A stretch of DNA of 64,000 nt, taken from Hymenobacter rigui (GTDB lineage: Bacteria; Bacteroidota; Bacteroidia; Cytophagales; Hymenobacteraceae). The notes under the pieces were generated by a model. That model did no database searches. It had not been told where the DNA came from and was given only the letters and a program-made list of their open reading frames with translations. Where the stretch lies: NCBI RefSeq assembly GCF_003944715.1, contig NZ_RWIT01000003.1, forward strand, positions 1 to 64,000, read 5' to 3'. A program made the position numbers and the translations under genes. Below are positions 1-7,970 of the stretch, piece after piece. The first letter of the stretch is position 1; each line of letters starts with the position of its first letter.

Positions 1-245
1 CGAAAATGAGCTGATGTCAAGTGCTGATCCGACCCGGTATATTTGACGAGCTGCTTGTGGGCTCATCCCATGATTCGCTTGAAAACCTGTAATGTCGACT
101 TCTTTTCCTACTTACGCAGAAGCGAAGTCGCTTACCGTTTTTGTCTTTTCCAGTCATTCAAAGAACGTGTGCAGTGCCCCGTTGGGCCCTACCGTGTACC
201 GCTCGAAAGCGGCGAAGTATTCGTGTTGTCAGCCCCTTCCGATTG
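1..245 (-). promoter_or_regulatory. rRNA operon leader (transcribed leftwards)
   Basis: No coding sequence is supported here. Read on the minus strand, this stretch follows four tandem promoters and carries the sequence GTTCTTTGAATGACTGG, which resembles the boxA-like element found before 16S rRNA genes in Bacteroidota (GTTCTTTGA followed by a TGG). The natural reading is that it is the transcribed leader of an rRNA operon whose 16S gene starts beyond the left edge. The 16S 5' end is not inside the window, so the assignment is inferred from promoter layout and the boxA match. Confidence 0.75.
158..166 (-). promoter_or_regulatory. boxA-like antitermination element
   Basis: Minus-strand GTTCTTTGA, about 90 nt downstream of the nearest promoter of the tandem set. 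This matches the conserved start of Bacteroidota rRNA leaders, where NusB/S10 (NusE) antitermination complexes are expected to assemble. Its position between promoters and the expected 16S gene supports the call. Confidence 0.7.
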
Positions 246-255
246 AAGCGGGTTG

Positions 256-285
256 CAAAGGTAAGCAGCTTTTTTTGTTCTGCAA
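256..285 (-). promoter_or_regulatory. rRNA promoter P1 (most downstream)
   Basis: Minus strand: -33 TTG at 285-283, spacer of 19 nt, -7 TACCTTTG at 263-256. This fits the Bacteroidota sigma-ABfr consensus (TTG, 19-21 nt, TAnnTTTG) exactly. Confidence 0.8.
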
Positions 286-357
286 GCCTTTTTCGAAAAA
301 CTTTTTTTCGAAAGCGATTCGTTTTTCAGTGTATCCGCTTCCGGTGGAAGCGGGGTG

Positions 358-387
358 CAAAGGTAGCAACCTTTTTGCTTTTTCCAA
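358..387 (-). promoter_or_regulatory. rRNA promoter P2
   Basis: Minus strand: -33 TTG at 387-385, spacer 19 nt, -7 TACCTTTG at 365-358, followed by GCACCCCGCTTC, a segment shared with the other copies. AT-rich runs lie upstream, as is usual for strong rRNA promoters. Confidence 0.8.
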
Positions 388-465
388 GAACCAGAGAAGA
401 AAAAGTTTTTCGCATTTTCTTCGTTTCCGATTCACTGGCCCGGTTTCTCGTTCGAAAGCGGGGTG

Positions 466-497
466 CAAAGGTAGCAAGCTTTTCTTCCTTTTTCCAA
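466..497 (-). promoter_or_regulatory. rRNA promoter P3
   Basis: Minus strand: -33 TTG at 497-495, spacer 21 nt, -7 TACCTTTG at 473-466, again followed by GCACCCCGCTTTC. Near-identical discriminator region to P2 and P4. Confidence 0.8.
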
Positions 498-561
498 GAG
501 CGAAGCGAAAAAAGTTTTTCGGTTTCGACTCGTGGAAAACGTCTCCTTCTGAAGCGGGGTG

Positions 562-593
562 CAAAGGTAGCAACTTCTTGCTGACTTGTGCAA
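562..593 (-). promoter_or_regulatory. rRNA promoter P4 (most upstream)
   Basis: Minus strand: -33 TTG at 593-591, spacer 21 nt, -7 TACCTTTG at 569-562, followed by GCACCCCGCTTC. The four -7 boxes are spaced 96-108 bp apart. The stretch 600-859 beyond it holds one weak degenerate copy near 733 and otherwise nothing I can support. Confidence 0.78.
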
Positions 594-859
594 CCCCAGT
601 GACTACCTTTTTTTCACCGGGCCTTTCCGAAGGAAAGACGGGGGCGGCTAAAAGGGCCGGGAGGCGAGGAAGACGTTTCGCGCTGGTGGCCCGAAGGTTG
701 GCAGCGGCCCGCTCCGCGTTCCGGATTGGGAGTGCAAAAGTGGTAGGTTGTTGCGGCATTTCCAAACCCACCGGCGAAAAAACCCGTTCAAGGCCGGCGA
801 AGGGCAGCTTTCTGCCAGATTATCAGGCAGATTAATTTACAGACTATCTACTAGCGCGT

Positions 860-2161
860 TTACCTGACCAGTTCGGGGTTGGTGAATTCGGTGGGTAGGG
901 CGCGGTTTGAACGAGGACGGCGGGCTTCGTAGCGTTGAATTGTCTGGCCCAGTGCCGCCAGAAAAGGCAATCCTACTGATTCGTACTCGTAGGCACCGTC
1001 ATTGATGATGCCATCCTTATTGACGTAGAGCACGGCGCTCAGCATAAACTCCGTTTGCTGGGTGGAATCGGCGAAATAGGCTACATCAGCTAGGCAGCCG
1101 TGCGACATGCCTACTATATTATAGATGCGCAGGCCCGCCTCCGGGGTAGTAGTTGGCCGGCGGCCGTAGTAGAGGTACTTCTTATAGGCGTCGAAATAGC
1201 GGCTGCCGGTGTACATACTATATAGAGAGCTGTGCGGCGTGTGGTGAAGGTAGTAGCGCAGGAACGCGTAATCATCGGGGGCGAGGTGCAGGCGCTGGGC
1301 GGCGGGAGCGGCGGCGGGGAACAGGACTAGCCGCAGCAGGTCGGTGACGGACTGTAGCGGCAGATAGTTGGCCGTAGTGAAATCGTAGGGCTGCGGGATG
1401 ACGCGGCCCCCGGCTTGATAGGCGCGGCCTTTGGTGATGCGGCCGAGCGGAAGCGTGAGTGTACGGGCATTGTACGCCGCGGGCTGCTGGTATACCGTTT
1501 CGCCGGTAGCGGCGTTGCGGAACTCAATTGGGTTGGTGTGGCGGTTGGCGGCCGTATCGCAGGGGGCGAAGCGGCGGACGATACGTGTTTCGGGAAAGCC
1601 CAGCTCGGCCAAGCGGGCGTTGAGCGGGCCCTGCCCCAGGAATTCGTAGAGGCGGTTGTAGGCTTGGTTGTCGCTGACGAGCAGCATCCGCTTGATGTAA
1701 TTACCCACGGTATTTACCCGGTCGGAATCGGGCGCGGGGTTGTAGGGGGCCGGCGTCTGGCAGCGGAAGGCCGTGCCGGTCTGCATGGGCGAGCGGCGGG
1801 TGAGGCCGGGCTGGTGCAGGTCGTTTAGCTTCTCAAGGGAGAGAACTGCCGTGGGCAGCTTCACCAAGCTGGCCGGGTTGAAGTATTGGCGGGCATCGAG
1901 CCGGAAACTGTGCTGCACGAACGTGGGGCGCAGCTGCGCGTCGCGGTTGATCTGGGTGTAGATGACCTGCAACTCGTAAGCATCGGCGCGGTTGACCACG
2001 GGCAGCAGGCGGGCATCGGAATGAAGCAGGCTATCCAGCAATGGGCTGTCGGCAGGGGCCTGCGGTACCGGTGGTAATGTGCGGGGGTGGGTTTCGATGG
2101 AGGAGAGTAACAGAGCCGGGCCCAGCGTTACGGCTCCAACCAGCGCAGCAAATCGAATCAT
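860..2161 (-). CDS. class A beta-lactamase-like serine hydrolase, exported
   Basis: A 433-residue protein with an N-terminal hydrophobic segment (residues 1-22) that could be a signal peptide or anchor. It carries the penicillin-binding-protein/beta-lactamase fold signatures: SxxK at S98-K101 (NPASLVKLP) and SDN at 163-165. The third motif, KTG, is not obvious; the region near residues 360-375 (IVGMSHG) takes its place. Known members are class A beta-lactamases and related peptidoglycan or peptide hydrolases. It is longer than a typical class A enzyme (about 290 residues), so a periplasmic serine hydrolase of unknown substrate is a safer call than an antibiotic resistance gene. It begins with ATG and has a free-standing position. 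Confidence 0.75.
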   Translation of the reverse strand: MIRFAALVGAVTLGPALLLSSIETHPRTLPPVPQAPADSPLLDSLLHSDARLLPVVNRADAYELQVIYTQINRDAQLRPTFVQHSFRLDARQYFNPASLVKLPTAVLSLEKLNDLHQPGLTRRSPMQTGTAFRCQTPAPYNPAPDSDRVNTVGNYIKRMLLVSDNQAYNRLYEFLGQGPLNARLAELGFPETRIVRRFAPCDTAANRHTNPIEFRNAATGETVYQQPAAYNARTLTLPLGRITKGRAYQAGGRVIPQPYDFTTANYLPLQSVTDLLRLVLFPAAAPAAQRLHLAPDDYAFLRYYLHHTPHSSLYSMYTGSRYFDAYKKYLYYGRRPTTTPEAGLRIYNIVGMSHGCLADVAYFADSTQQTEFMLSAVLYVNKDGIINDGAYEYESVGLPFLAALGQTIQRYEARRPRSNRALPTEFTNPELVR

Positions 2162-2216
2162 AGAGAAAAGATACGCAAAACCCCTACCCTACCCCGCAAC
2201 AGGCGGCTGAAAACGA

Positions 2217-2249
2217 CGAAAGCCGCCTCCTGACAGGAAGCGGCTTTCG
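2217..2249 (-). terminator. hairpin terminator
   Basis: Arms 2217-2226 and 2240-2249 (CGAAAGCCGC / GCGGCTTTCG) with a further TCCT/AGGA inner pairing. Lies downstream of the lipoprotein gene ending at 2359, before the serine hydrolase start. Confidence 0.5.
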
Positions 2250-2336
2250 TGCAGGCCAGATTCCCAGCTCCTATATATGACAGCAGGGCGAGTCTGGTAA
2301 CTGCTTCCCGGTAGCTTTGGCGGTTAGAAGCCACCG

Positions 2337-2357
2337 CCACTCTATATATAGGAGTGG
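2337..2357 (-). terminator. hairpin right after the lipoprotein stop codon
   Basis: CCACTC and GAGTGG pair around an alternating TA core, 1 nt beyond the stop codon at 2359-2361. The core CTCCTATATAT at 2268-2278 also has its inverse copy inside this hairpin (2344-2354), so two alternative pairings exist. Confidence 0.45.
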
Positions 2358-2358
2358 C

Positions 2359-3648
2359 TTACGGCTGCACCGGTTGCTGCCGGCGGGCTAGCAGCAGGTT
2401 GGAATCGTTCTGGCGCCAGTTGTAACCGGTACCGAATGGTAGGGGGCGCGGCGGATTGGCCTTGTCGGTGTAGGCGGCGGTGAGGGCGGGCTGGTACTGC
2501 TTGGCGAACAGGTTGATGGGCCGCTTGTAGGTGCCGTAGTAGGTGAACTGCCACTCGGCGGGGCGGAAATACTTCATGGCAATGCCCGAATCATCCTGCA
2601 GCAGGTAATTGCTGCGCTCCAGAATGAGGTTGCGCACTTTGCTGAAGTAGCTTTTGTGCATGAGGTAGGTGGCCGATTTCACGTAGGTGGTGAGCGGCCC
2701 GAGGGTGCGTACGTACTTCAGGGCGGCATCCTTAGTGTTGCCCAGCTTCCAGTCGCTGATATCGGCGGAGAGATACACTACGGTTTTTTCCTGGCCGGCT
2801 TTGCTGCGCAGCTTCACCTCCACCCCGGGCACTACGTTGAGGCCGGGTTTCTGCACGGTGGCCGAATCGGCGTCGGTGAGCTGGCCCTCGGGGGTGAGTT
2901 GCACGTAGCGCAAGGCTTCCACCTGGTGGTCGGTACGGGCGGCAAACAGCAGCAGCAGCGGCACCACCCCACCGATGTTCACGCGCTGGTTGGTGCGCTC
3001 GGCCGTTTTTACGATGGAATTGGCTTTGTTGAGCGTGTTGCTGTCGGGCTTTTTGGAGTTCAGCTCCACGGCCATATCGTTGGTACGGAAGAAGCTAAAG
3101 TTTAGCACCGACCAGAGCGAGGCCTTGAGGGCCGGAAACAGCTTCGGATTTTCCAGCGTGGCCTGATCGGGCACCGTGCCAATCGGCTCCAGGCCCATCA
3201 GCACGTAGGTGGTGCTGGTGGGAAACATGGTGGTGACGTTGAGAAAATCGGGGCCGCTGAAGGGGTAAAACACCGTGGGGCTGGCGGCACGCACCGAATC
3301 CAACTCGGTGGCGGCCCATTCTTCGATTTTGGCGGTGCGGGTGGTGTGGTAGTTGGTCCAGCTCTTGGTTTGGTCGGCGGCGTAGGCCTGCCAGGCGGGC
3401 TGGGCGGTGAGGGGCCGCAGGTCGCTCTGGCGGCTGACGGGCAGCCCGGCCAGGAAAGCAGCCACATTGTGCATAGCCGAAGTATCGGGTGTAGCGGGAG
3501 TGGCCGGCGTGGCAGGCTGGGCGGCCGTGGTATCGGGGGCGGCTACGGGGGGAGCAGCGGGTTCCTGACGGGCGGTTTTTTGTTCGGAACAGGCTGTCAG
3601 GGTAGCAACCAGAGCCGGCAACAGCAGCCGGACGGGGGAAAAGCGCAT
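2359..3648 (-). CDS. lipoprotein of unknown function
   Basis: A 429-residue protein starting at an ATG at 3648; an upstream in-frame extension is possible but the signal sequence begins exactly here. The N-terminus is a type II signal peptide with lipobox LTAC at about residues 17-20, followed by a Pro/Ala/Thr-rich linker to about residue 55. The rest is a soluble domain (about 375 residues) with no family I recognise. It is expected to sit in the periplasm or on the outer membrane, anchored by lipid. Upstream at about 3690 there is an imperfect -7 box (TACCTTTCG on the minus strand). Confidence 0.8.
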   Translation of the reverse strand: MRFSPVRLLLPALVATLTACSEQKTARQEPAAPPVAAPDTTAAQPATPATPATPDTSAMHNVAAFLAGLPVSRQSDLRPLTAQPAWQAYAADQTKSWTNYHTTRTAKIEEWAATELDSVRAASPTVFYPFSGPDFLNVTTMFPTSTTYVLMGLEPIGTVPDQATLENPKLFPALKASLWSVLNFSFFRTNDMAVELNSKKPDSNTLNKANSIVKTAERTNQRVNIGGVVPLLLLFAARTDHQVEALRYVQLTPEGQLTDADSATVQKPGLNVVPGVEVKLRSKAGQEKTVVYLSADISDWKLGNTKDAALKYVRTLGPLTTYVKSATYLMHKSYFSKVRNLILERSNYLLQDDSGIAMKYFRPAEWQFTYYGTYKRPINLFAKQYQPALTAAYTDKANPPRPLPFGTGYNWRQNDSNLLLARRQQPVQP

Positions 3649-3707
3649 AGGAGCAAGTAAGGTGGAGGAGAGGCGAAAGGTAAGAAAAGCCGTTTTATAT
3701 AGTCTTC

Positions 3708-4547
3708 CTACAGTTTTTCGCCGCACTGCCAGCAGTACTCCGCTTCGGGCTTGTGGTCGGGGGCCTGGCAAACGTGGCAGACGACCTGCTTGTATACCGG
3801 CGCGGCCGGTGCGGGGCGGTGGCTGGTCATCTGGGCCGATACGATGCCGGTGGGCACGGCAATGATGGCGTACCCCAGAATCATGAGTACCGACGCCAGC
3901 GTCTGGCCCAGCACCGTAACGGGCGAAATGTCTCCGTAGCCCACGGTAGTCACCGTTACGATGGCCCAGTAAATGCTTTTCGGGATGCTGCTGAAGCCGT
4001 GCTGCCCGCCTTCCACCACGTACATGAGCGTGCCAATGACGGTTACCAGCGTGAGCACGGCGGCCAGAAACACCAGAATTTTAAAGCGGCTGGCTTTGAG
4101 GGCCGTCACGATGAATTCCCCCTCGCCCACAAACCGGCCCAGCTTGAAAATGCGAAACACCCGCAACAGCCGCAGCGTGCGGATGACAAGCAGGTACCGG
4201 CTGCCACTAATCAGCAGGCTGGCCAGCGTGGGCACGATGGCCAAGAAGTCGATAATGCCCAGCAGGCTGAAGGCGTAGGCCAGCGGCCGGCGCACCACCA
4301 GCAGCCGTAGCGCGTACTCGAGCAGGAACAGCCCAGTGAAAAACCACTCCACCGCCCGCAGATAGGCGCCGTACTCCCGGTTGATGGGAGCCACGCTTTC
4401 CAGCATCACGGCCATTACGCTCAGCACAATGGCTACCAGCAGGGCCACATCGAAGTTGCGGCCGGCACGGGTGTCCGACTCGAAGATGATCTGATAAGCG
4501 CGCTGCTTCCAGGCAGACTGCGGAGGTTCGGGCTGGCTAGTAGGCAT
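3708..4547 (-). CDS. Kv-type voltage-gated ion channel with C-terminal zinc ribbon
   Basis: 279 residues; the ATG at 4547 is preferred over a TTG 18 nt upstream. It is a six-helix channel: S1-S3, an arginine-rich S4 (RTLRLLRVFRIFKLGR), and the pore with selectivity filter TVGYGD at about residues 199-205, which predicts potassium selectivity. The C-terminal tail is unusual: CHVC at 257-260 and CWQC at 272-275 form a zinc ribbon of the type more often seen in soluble proteins. It lies 21 nt downstream of the stop codon of the APC permease and is probably cotranscribed with it. The channel fold is certain; a metal- or redox-sensing role for the tail is inference. Confidence 0.9.
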   Translation of the reverse strand: MPTSQPEPPQSAWKQRAYQIIFESDTRAGRNFDVALLVAIVLSVMAVMLESVAPINREYGAYLRAVEWFFTGLFLLEYALRLLVVRRPLAYAFSLLGIIDFLAIVPTLASLLISGSRYLLVIRTLRLLRVFRIFKLGRFVGEGEFIVTALKASRFKILVFLAAVLTLVTVIGTLMYVVEGGQHGFSSIPKSIYWAIVTVTTVGYGDISPVTVLGQTLASVLMILGYAIIAVPTGIVSAQMTSHRPAPAAPVYKQVVCHVCQAPDHKPEAEYCWQCGEKL

Positions 4548-4568
4548 CGGAACGGGTGGCAGCAAGGG

Positions 4569-5885
4569 TCAGGCCCGCACGGACCGGCGCTGGCTGAGCC
4601 AGTACACCAGCAGCCCCACTACCAACGTGCCCAGGCCGTAGAGCGTTTCGGTGGGTTTGTCGCGGGCGATGAACCAGAGCGTCCAGCCATTGAGCAGCAG
4701 AAACAGCAGCGGCGTGAGCGGGTAGCCCCAGGCGCGGTAGGGCCGCGGCAGCTCCGGCTCGCGGCGGCGTAGCACAAACAGGCCTAGCACCGTCAGAAAC
4801 GTGAACAGGTTCAGGATAAAGCCGGCGTACACCACCACCTGCGCAAACGACGACACCAGCACGAACAGCAGCGTGAGCCCTCCCTGAAACAGGGTGGCCC
4901 GCACCGGCACCTCGGCGGCGCTGCGCTTGGCCAGCCACCGCAGGGCCGGCACATCTTCACCCATGGCCTGCACAATGCGGGGTCCGGCAAACACCATAGA
5001 ACTGACCGTGGACACCAACAGAGCCGCAATCAGCCCGCCCATCAGTCGGCCGCCAGCCGCCCCAAACAGGGAAGTAGCCGCCACGAAACCTACCTCTACC
5101 TGCCCTTTCAGCTGGGCAATGGGCGTGGAATACAGGAAAATGAAGTTCAGCCCCACGTACAGCAGCAGCACTATCGCCGTACCGGTAAGCAGAATGCGGG
5201 GCAAGTTGCGCTGCGGGTTTTGTACCTCGCCCGTGAGGTAGGCCGCCGCGTTCCAGCCGGAATAGGCGTACGACACAAAAATCAGGGAGACGGCAAACGC
5301 CGGGCTCAGCAGCTGCTGCCAGTCGGCGGAGCCCTGGGGCAGGAAGGCCAGCGGCTGGGGTTGCCCCAGCGCCAGCCCGGCTCCAATGAAGCCCACCAGC
5401 ACGACCACCTTTACGGCCGTTACTACTACCTGCAGCCGGCTGCCGGCTTTGCGGCTGCTGGCATGCACGGCCGTGAGCACCACCACCACTCCCACCGCCA
5501 GCAGACGCGGCGGCAGCGCGGGCCACACGCTGCCGGCGTACCGCTCCAGGGCCAAAGCCGCCGCCGCCGTGGGCGCGGCAAACCCCACCGTGGCCGATAC
5601 CCAACCCGATAAAAAGCCCAAAGCCGGGTGGTAGATGCGCGACAGGTAGTGGTACTCACCGCCCGAGCGGGGCATGGCGGCCGCCAGCTCACCGTAGCAC
5701 AACGCCCCGCACAGCGCAATTACGCCCCCCACTACCCACAGCATCAGCAGCGCAAACCCGCTCTGAATGGTGATGACCTGAAACCCCAGGCTGGTGAAAA
5801 CGCCGGTACCCACCATATTGGCCACTACCAGAGCCACGCCGGTCAGCACGCTGATTTTATAGGGAGATGCAGAAGGTGATGCCAT
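4569..5885 (-). CDS. APC-superfamily amino acid permease
   Basis: 438 residues with about twelve hydrophobic helices. The start is the ATG at 5885, where the cytoplasmic N-terminus is followed by the family signature GTGVFTSLGF in the first helix (about residues 20-35). The second half holds the conserved GGEYHYLSR stretch, also typical of APC exchangers. It would import or exchange amino acids across the inner membrane; the substrate cannot be read from sequence. First gene of a probable two-gene unit with the Kv channel. Confidence 0.88.
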   Translation of the reverse strand: MASPSASPYKISVLTGVALVVANMVGTGVFTSLGFQVITIQSGFALLMLWVVGGVIALCGALCYGELAAAMPRSGGEYHYLSRIYHPALGFLSGWVSATVGFAAPTAAAALALERYAGSVWPALPPRLLAVGVVVVLTAVHASSRKAGSRLQVVVTAVKVVVLVGFIGAGLALGQPQPLAFLPQGSADWQQLLSPAFAVSLIFVSYAYSGWNAAAYLTGEVQNPQRNLPRILLTGTAIVLLLYVGLNFIFLYSTPIAQLKGQVEVGFVAATSLFGAAGGRLMGGLIAALLVSTVSSMVFAGPRIVQAMGEDVPALRWLAKRSAAEVPVRATLFQGGLTLLFVLVSSFAQVVVYAGFILNLFTFLTVLGLFVLRRREPELPRPYRAWGYPLTPLLFLLLNGWTLWFIARDKPTETLYGLGTLVVGLLVYWLSQRRSVRA

Positions 5886-6071
5886 GCAGGAACGGAATTT
5901 GCGGCCAAAGATGCACATTCCGGCCGGCTGCCCTTCATTCGGCCACCTGCTCGGCCGCAACCCACGTACCGCTACACAGCGGGTACCGGCGAAGCACTGC
6001 TTCGCGCTACCACGCAAATCGGCCCGCCAGTGGGTACTGACGGGCCGATTTGACATTTGCTCGTTGGGCCG

Positions 6072-6596
6072 CTATTCGGCGACTTTATCCTTGGGGCGCT
6101 TGTAGAGCGGCACGGTGCTGCACGGCTCGCCGTACATGATGCTGGCCGCTACCGGCAGCAGCTTCTGCATAATGGCCACGTAGGCGTAGGTGGGCACGGG
6201 CTTTTCGCCGCAGCCTTTGATGACCAGCTTGGCGTCGCGGAACTGCTCGGCGTCCACCCCGGCAATGGCCTCCTGGAACAGCTCCTGCTCCAGGGCCTCC
6301 AGGTTGCCGAACACGTAGCGGTGGGCGTGGTTCTGGAGCTTGCTGGCCAGCAGCATATAGGCCCAGGTGGGCACAATGGCATCGGTAGAGCAGATGATGG
6401 CCACGTTCTGGCCGTCGTACTGCGTCCAGTCGTGGGTTTTGATGAACTCGCGGAAGTCCTTTTCGCGCAGCATCAGGCCGTGGAACAGGTTGTCCTTGAT
6501 ATCATACACCACCCGCTCGCCGGGGTGAATGAAGTCTTCCAGATTAAAAGTGACGAGGCCGGAATTGGCGACGCGGTTGACGAAGAGAGGTTCCAT
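6072..6596 (-). CDS. DUF2480 family protein
   Basis: 174 residues from the ATG at 6596; a further in-frame ATG lies 15 nt upstream but the family begins at MEPLFVNRVANSGL. The protein is cytosolic, without signal peptide or membrane helices. The pattern (LEDFIHPGERVVYDIKDNLFHG, then KLVIKGCGEKPVPTYAY) is that of DUF2480, a family almost confined to Bacteroidota and with no known function. Single-copy and conserved in the phylum, so probably housekeeping. Confidence 0.85.
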   Translation of the reverse strand: MEPLFVNRVANSGLVTFNLEDFIHPGERVVYDIKDNLFHGLMLREKDFREFIKTHDWTQYDGQNVAIICSTDAIVPTWAYMLLASKLQNHAHRYVFGNLEALEQELFQEAIAGVDAEQFRDAKLVIKGCGEKPVPTYAYVAIMQKLLPVAASIMYGEPCSTVPLYKRPKDKVAE

Positions 6597-6684
6597 ATTC
6601 CTAACAGACAACGGGTGAATACAGCCTAAACCGGGCGCGGCCCGTCTCGGTTATCGGGCAGAAGCAGACAACCCGGCTGTACGT

Positions 6685-6855
6685 ATGAAAACTAAAATCT
6701 GCGCCCACTGCCGGCGCGAGGCCACCACACTCTACCGCATTCAGCTGCAGGCCAGCGGCAAAAGCTGGTTTTTCGTGTGCGAAAGTTGCTGCATCAGCGC
6801 CAAACCCCAGCCGGGCTACCGCTACGGCGGCACCTGGCAGGGCTACCGACACTAA
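6685..6855 (+). CDS. small zinc-ribbon protein (56 aa)
   Basis: A 56-residue reading frame from ATG at 6685 to TAA at 6855, facing the convergent tsaB gene with only 3 nt between the stop codons. It has two CxxC knuckles (C6/C9 and C32/C35) separated by a basic, aromatic stretch, which is a standard zinc ribbon, then a Gly/Tyr-rich tail ending GYRYGGTWQGYRH. The cysteine spacing and codon use support a real gene. Function unknown; nucleic-acid or protein binding is a guess. Confidence 0.7.
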   Translation: MKTKICAHCRREATTLYRIQLQASGKSWFFVCESCCISAKPQPGYRYGGTWQGYRH

Positions 6856-6858
6856 GCA

Positions 6859-7554
6859 CTATTTTTTTGGGGTGGTGGTGTACACTTCCTTCAGATAAAA
6901 CGGCTCGTAGTAGGCCACGCTACGGAATTCCTGGCGGCGGTAGGCTTCCAGCGCCAGCGCCCCTACGGCCACCGCCGAGGGTTCAATACCCGACAGGAAA
7001 GCCGCGTGCGGGTGCCCGGCTACCAGCGGGTGGAACTTGGCCGCCCCGTTTCCGAAGAACAACAATGACTGCTCGGCCAATTGTTCGGCCAGGGTGGTTT
7101 CATCGAGCAGCAGCGGCGTGGGGGCCAGCACTTCCGTACCATCGGCTTGGTACATGCCGGCGTACACTTCCATCCGGCGGGCATCCAGCATGGGGCAGTA
7201 GAGGTACTGCTCGGGCCGGGCCGTCACGGCGGCTACCTGGTGAGCGAGGCTTTGCAGGGTGCTGATGGCCAACAGCGGAATGTCCAGCGCGTAGCACAGT
7301 CCTTTAGCCGCCGCCGCCCCAATGCGCAGCCCCGTGTAGGAGCCTGGTCCGTCCGATACGGCCACTGCTGCCACGTCTGCCAGCGTGTGCAGGGTGTTTT
7401 CCAGCAGTTGGCTGATGAGCAGACTCAGGTGCGAGGAGTGCGACTTCTCCAGCCGCAGCTCCGTCTGGCCGACCAGCCGGCCCGTTTCGAGATGATGCAG
7501 CGCCACCGAGCACACCGGCGACGAGGTTTCGAGGGAAAGCAGCAACTTGGACAT
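6859..7554 (-). CDS. tsaB: tRNA threonylcarbamoyladenosine biosynthesis protein TsaB
   Basis: 231 residues with the ASKHA fold. The N-terminal LSLETSSPVCSVAL and the motif SDGPGSYTGLRIG (about residues 67-79) are diagnostic of TsaB. TsaB partners TsaD and TsaE to add threonylcarbamoyl to A37 of tRNAs that read ANN codons; TsaB itself is the non-catalytic scaffold. A -7 box lies only 5 nt before the ATG, suggesting a leaderless transcript. Confidence 0.95.
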   Translation of the reverse strand: MSKLLLSLETSSPVCSVALHHLETGRLVGQTELRLEKSHSSHLSLLISQLLENTLHTLADVAAVAVSDGPGSYTGLRIGAAAAKGLCYALDIPLLAISTLQSLAHQVAAVTARPEQYLYCPMLDARRMEVYAGMYQADGTEVLAPTPLLLDETTLAEQLAEQSLLFFGNGAAKFHPLVAGHPHAAFLSGIEPSAVAVGALALEAYRRQEFRSVAYYEPFYLKEVYTTTPKK

Positions 7555-7558
7555 ATGG

Positions 7559-7566
7559 CAAAGGTA
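7559..7566 (-). promoter_or_regulatory. -7 promoter box of tsaB
   Basis: TACCTTTG on the minus strand, its last G 5 nt before the A of the tsaB ATG. No good -33 TTG at the right distance. The close placement implies transcription starting at or next to the start codon. Confidence 0.55.
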
Positions 7567-7568
7567 CT

Positions 7569-7970
7569 ATGCTGATGCGTCACATAGCCTTTTTGACTAA
7601 TCTCTCAGCTTCGTACTATATTGACGATAAACGCAAGTGCTATCCTGTGAAAAGATTACTCGCCGTAGTTATTTCATCCATTGTTTTTACATGCCTTCTG
7701 TACATTTCGATACATATGCAAAGGGAGCATGTGAAAGAAACAAGGATGTCACTTATAAGGAAAGGAATGTCTAGAATAAATGTCTTGAGCATCATTTCTC
7801 AGCCGGACCTTTCCATCTCCCGATATCCTAGTTCGGAAGAAATGTATTATAACCACAGCCTATTCAATAAACAGCCGCCTTTTGAAAAATATGTAGTTCT
7901 ATATATGCTAAACGATACTGTTATAAGCTGCTCAAGATTTTCTGGCAAAAGTGAACATCTTTTATTCTAA
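7569..7970 (+). CDS. small membrane-anchored protein of unknown function, AT-rich
   Basis: 133 residues from ATG at 7569; an in-frame GTG at 7647 gives a shorter protein that begins directly with the hydrophobic helix (KRLLAVVISSIVFTCLLYIS) and may be the true start. One membrane-spanning segment is followed by a soluble part of about 80 residues with no recognised motif. Base composition is clearly lower in GC than all neighbouring genes, with AT-ending codons, which points to recent acquisition. Its TAA stop (7968-7970) overlaps the stop of the degenerate DUF433 frame on the other strand. Confidence 0.5.
   Translation: MLMRHIAFLTNLSASYYIDDKRKCYPVKRLLAVVISSIVFTCLLYISIHMQREHVKETRMSLIRKGMSRINVLSIISQPDLSISRYPSSEEMYYNHSLFNKQPPFEKYVVLYMLNDTVISCSRFSGKSEHLLF

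Noticed and set aside
92-835. Long plus-strand reading frame (247 codons) across the rRNA leader
   Set aside because: It is made of repeated Lys/Gly/Ser/Phe stretches caused by the tandem promoter copies; no homology-like pattern and no promoter for it.
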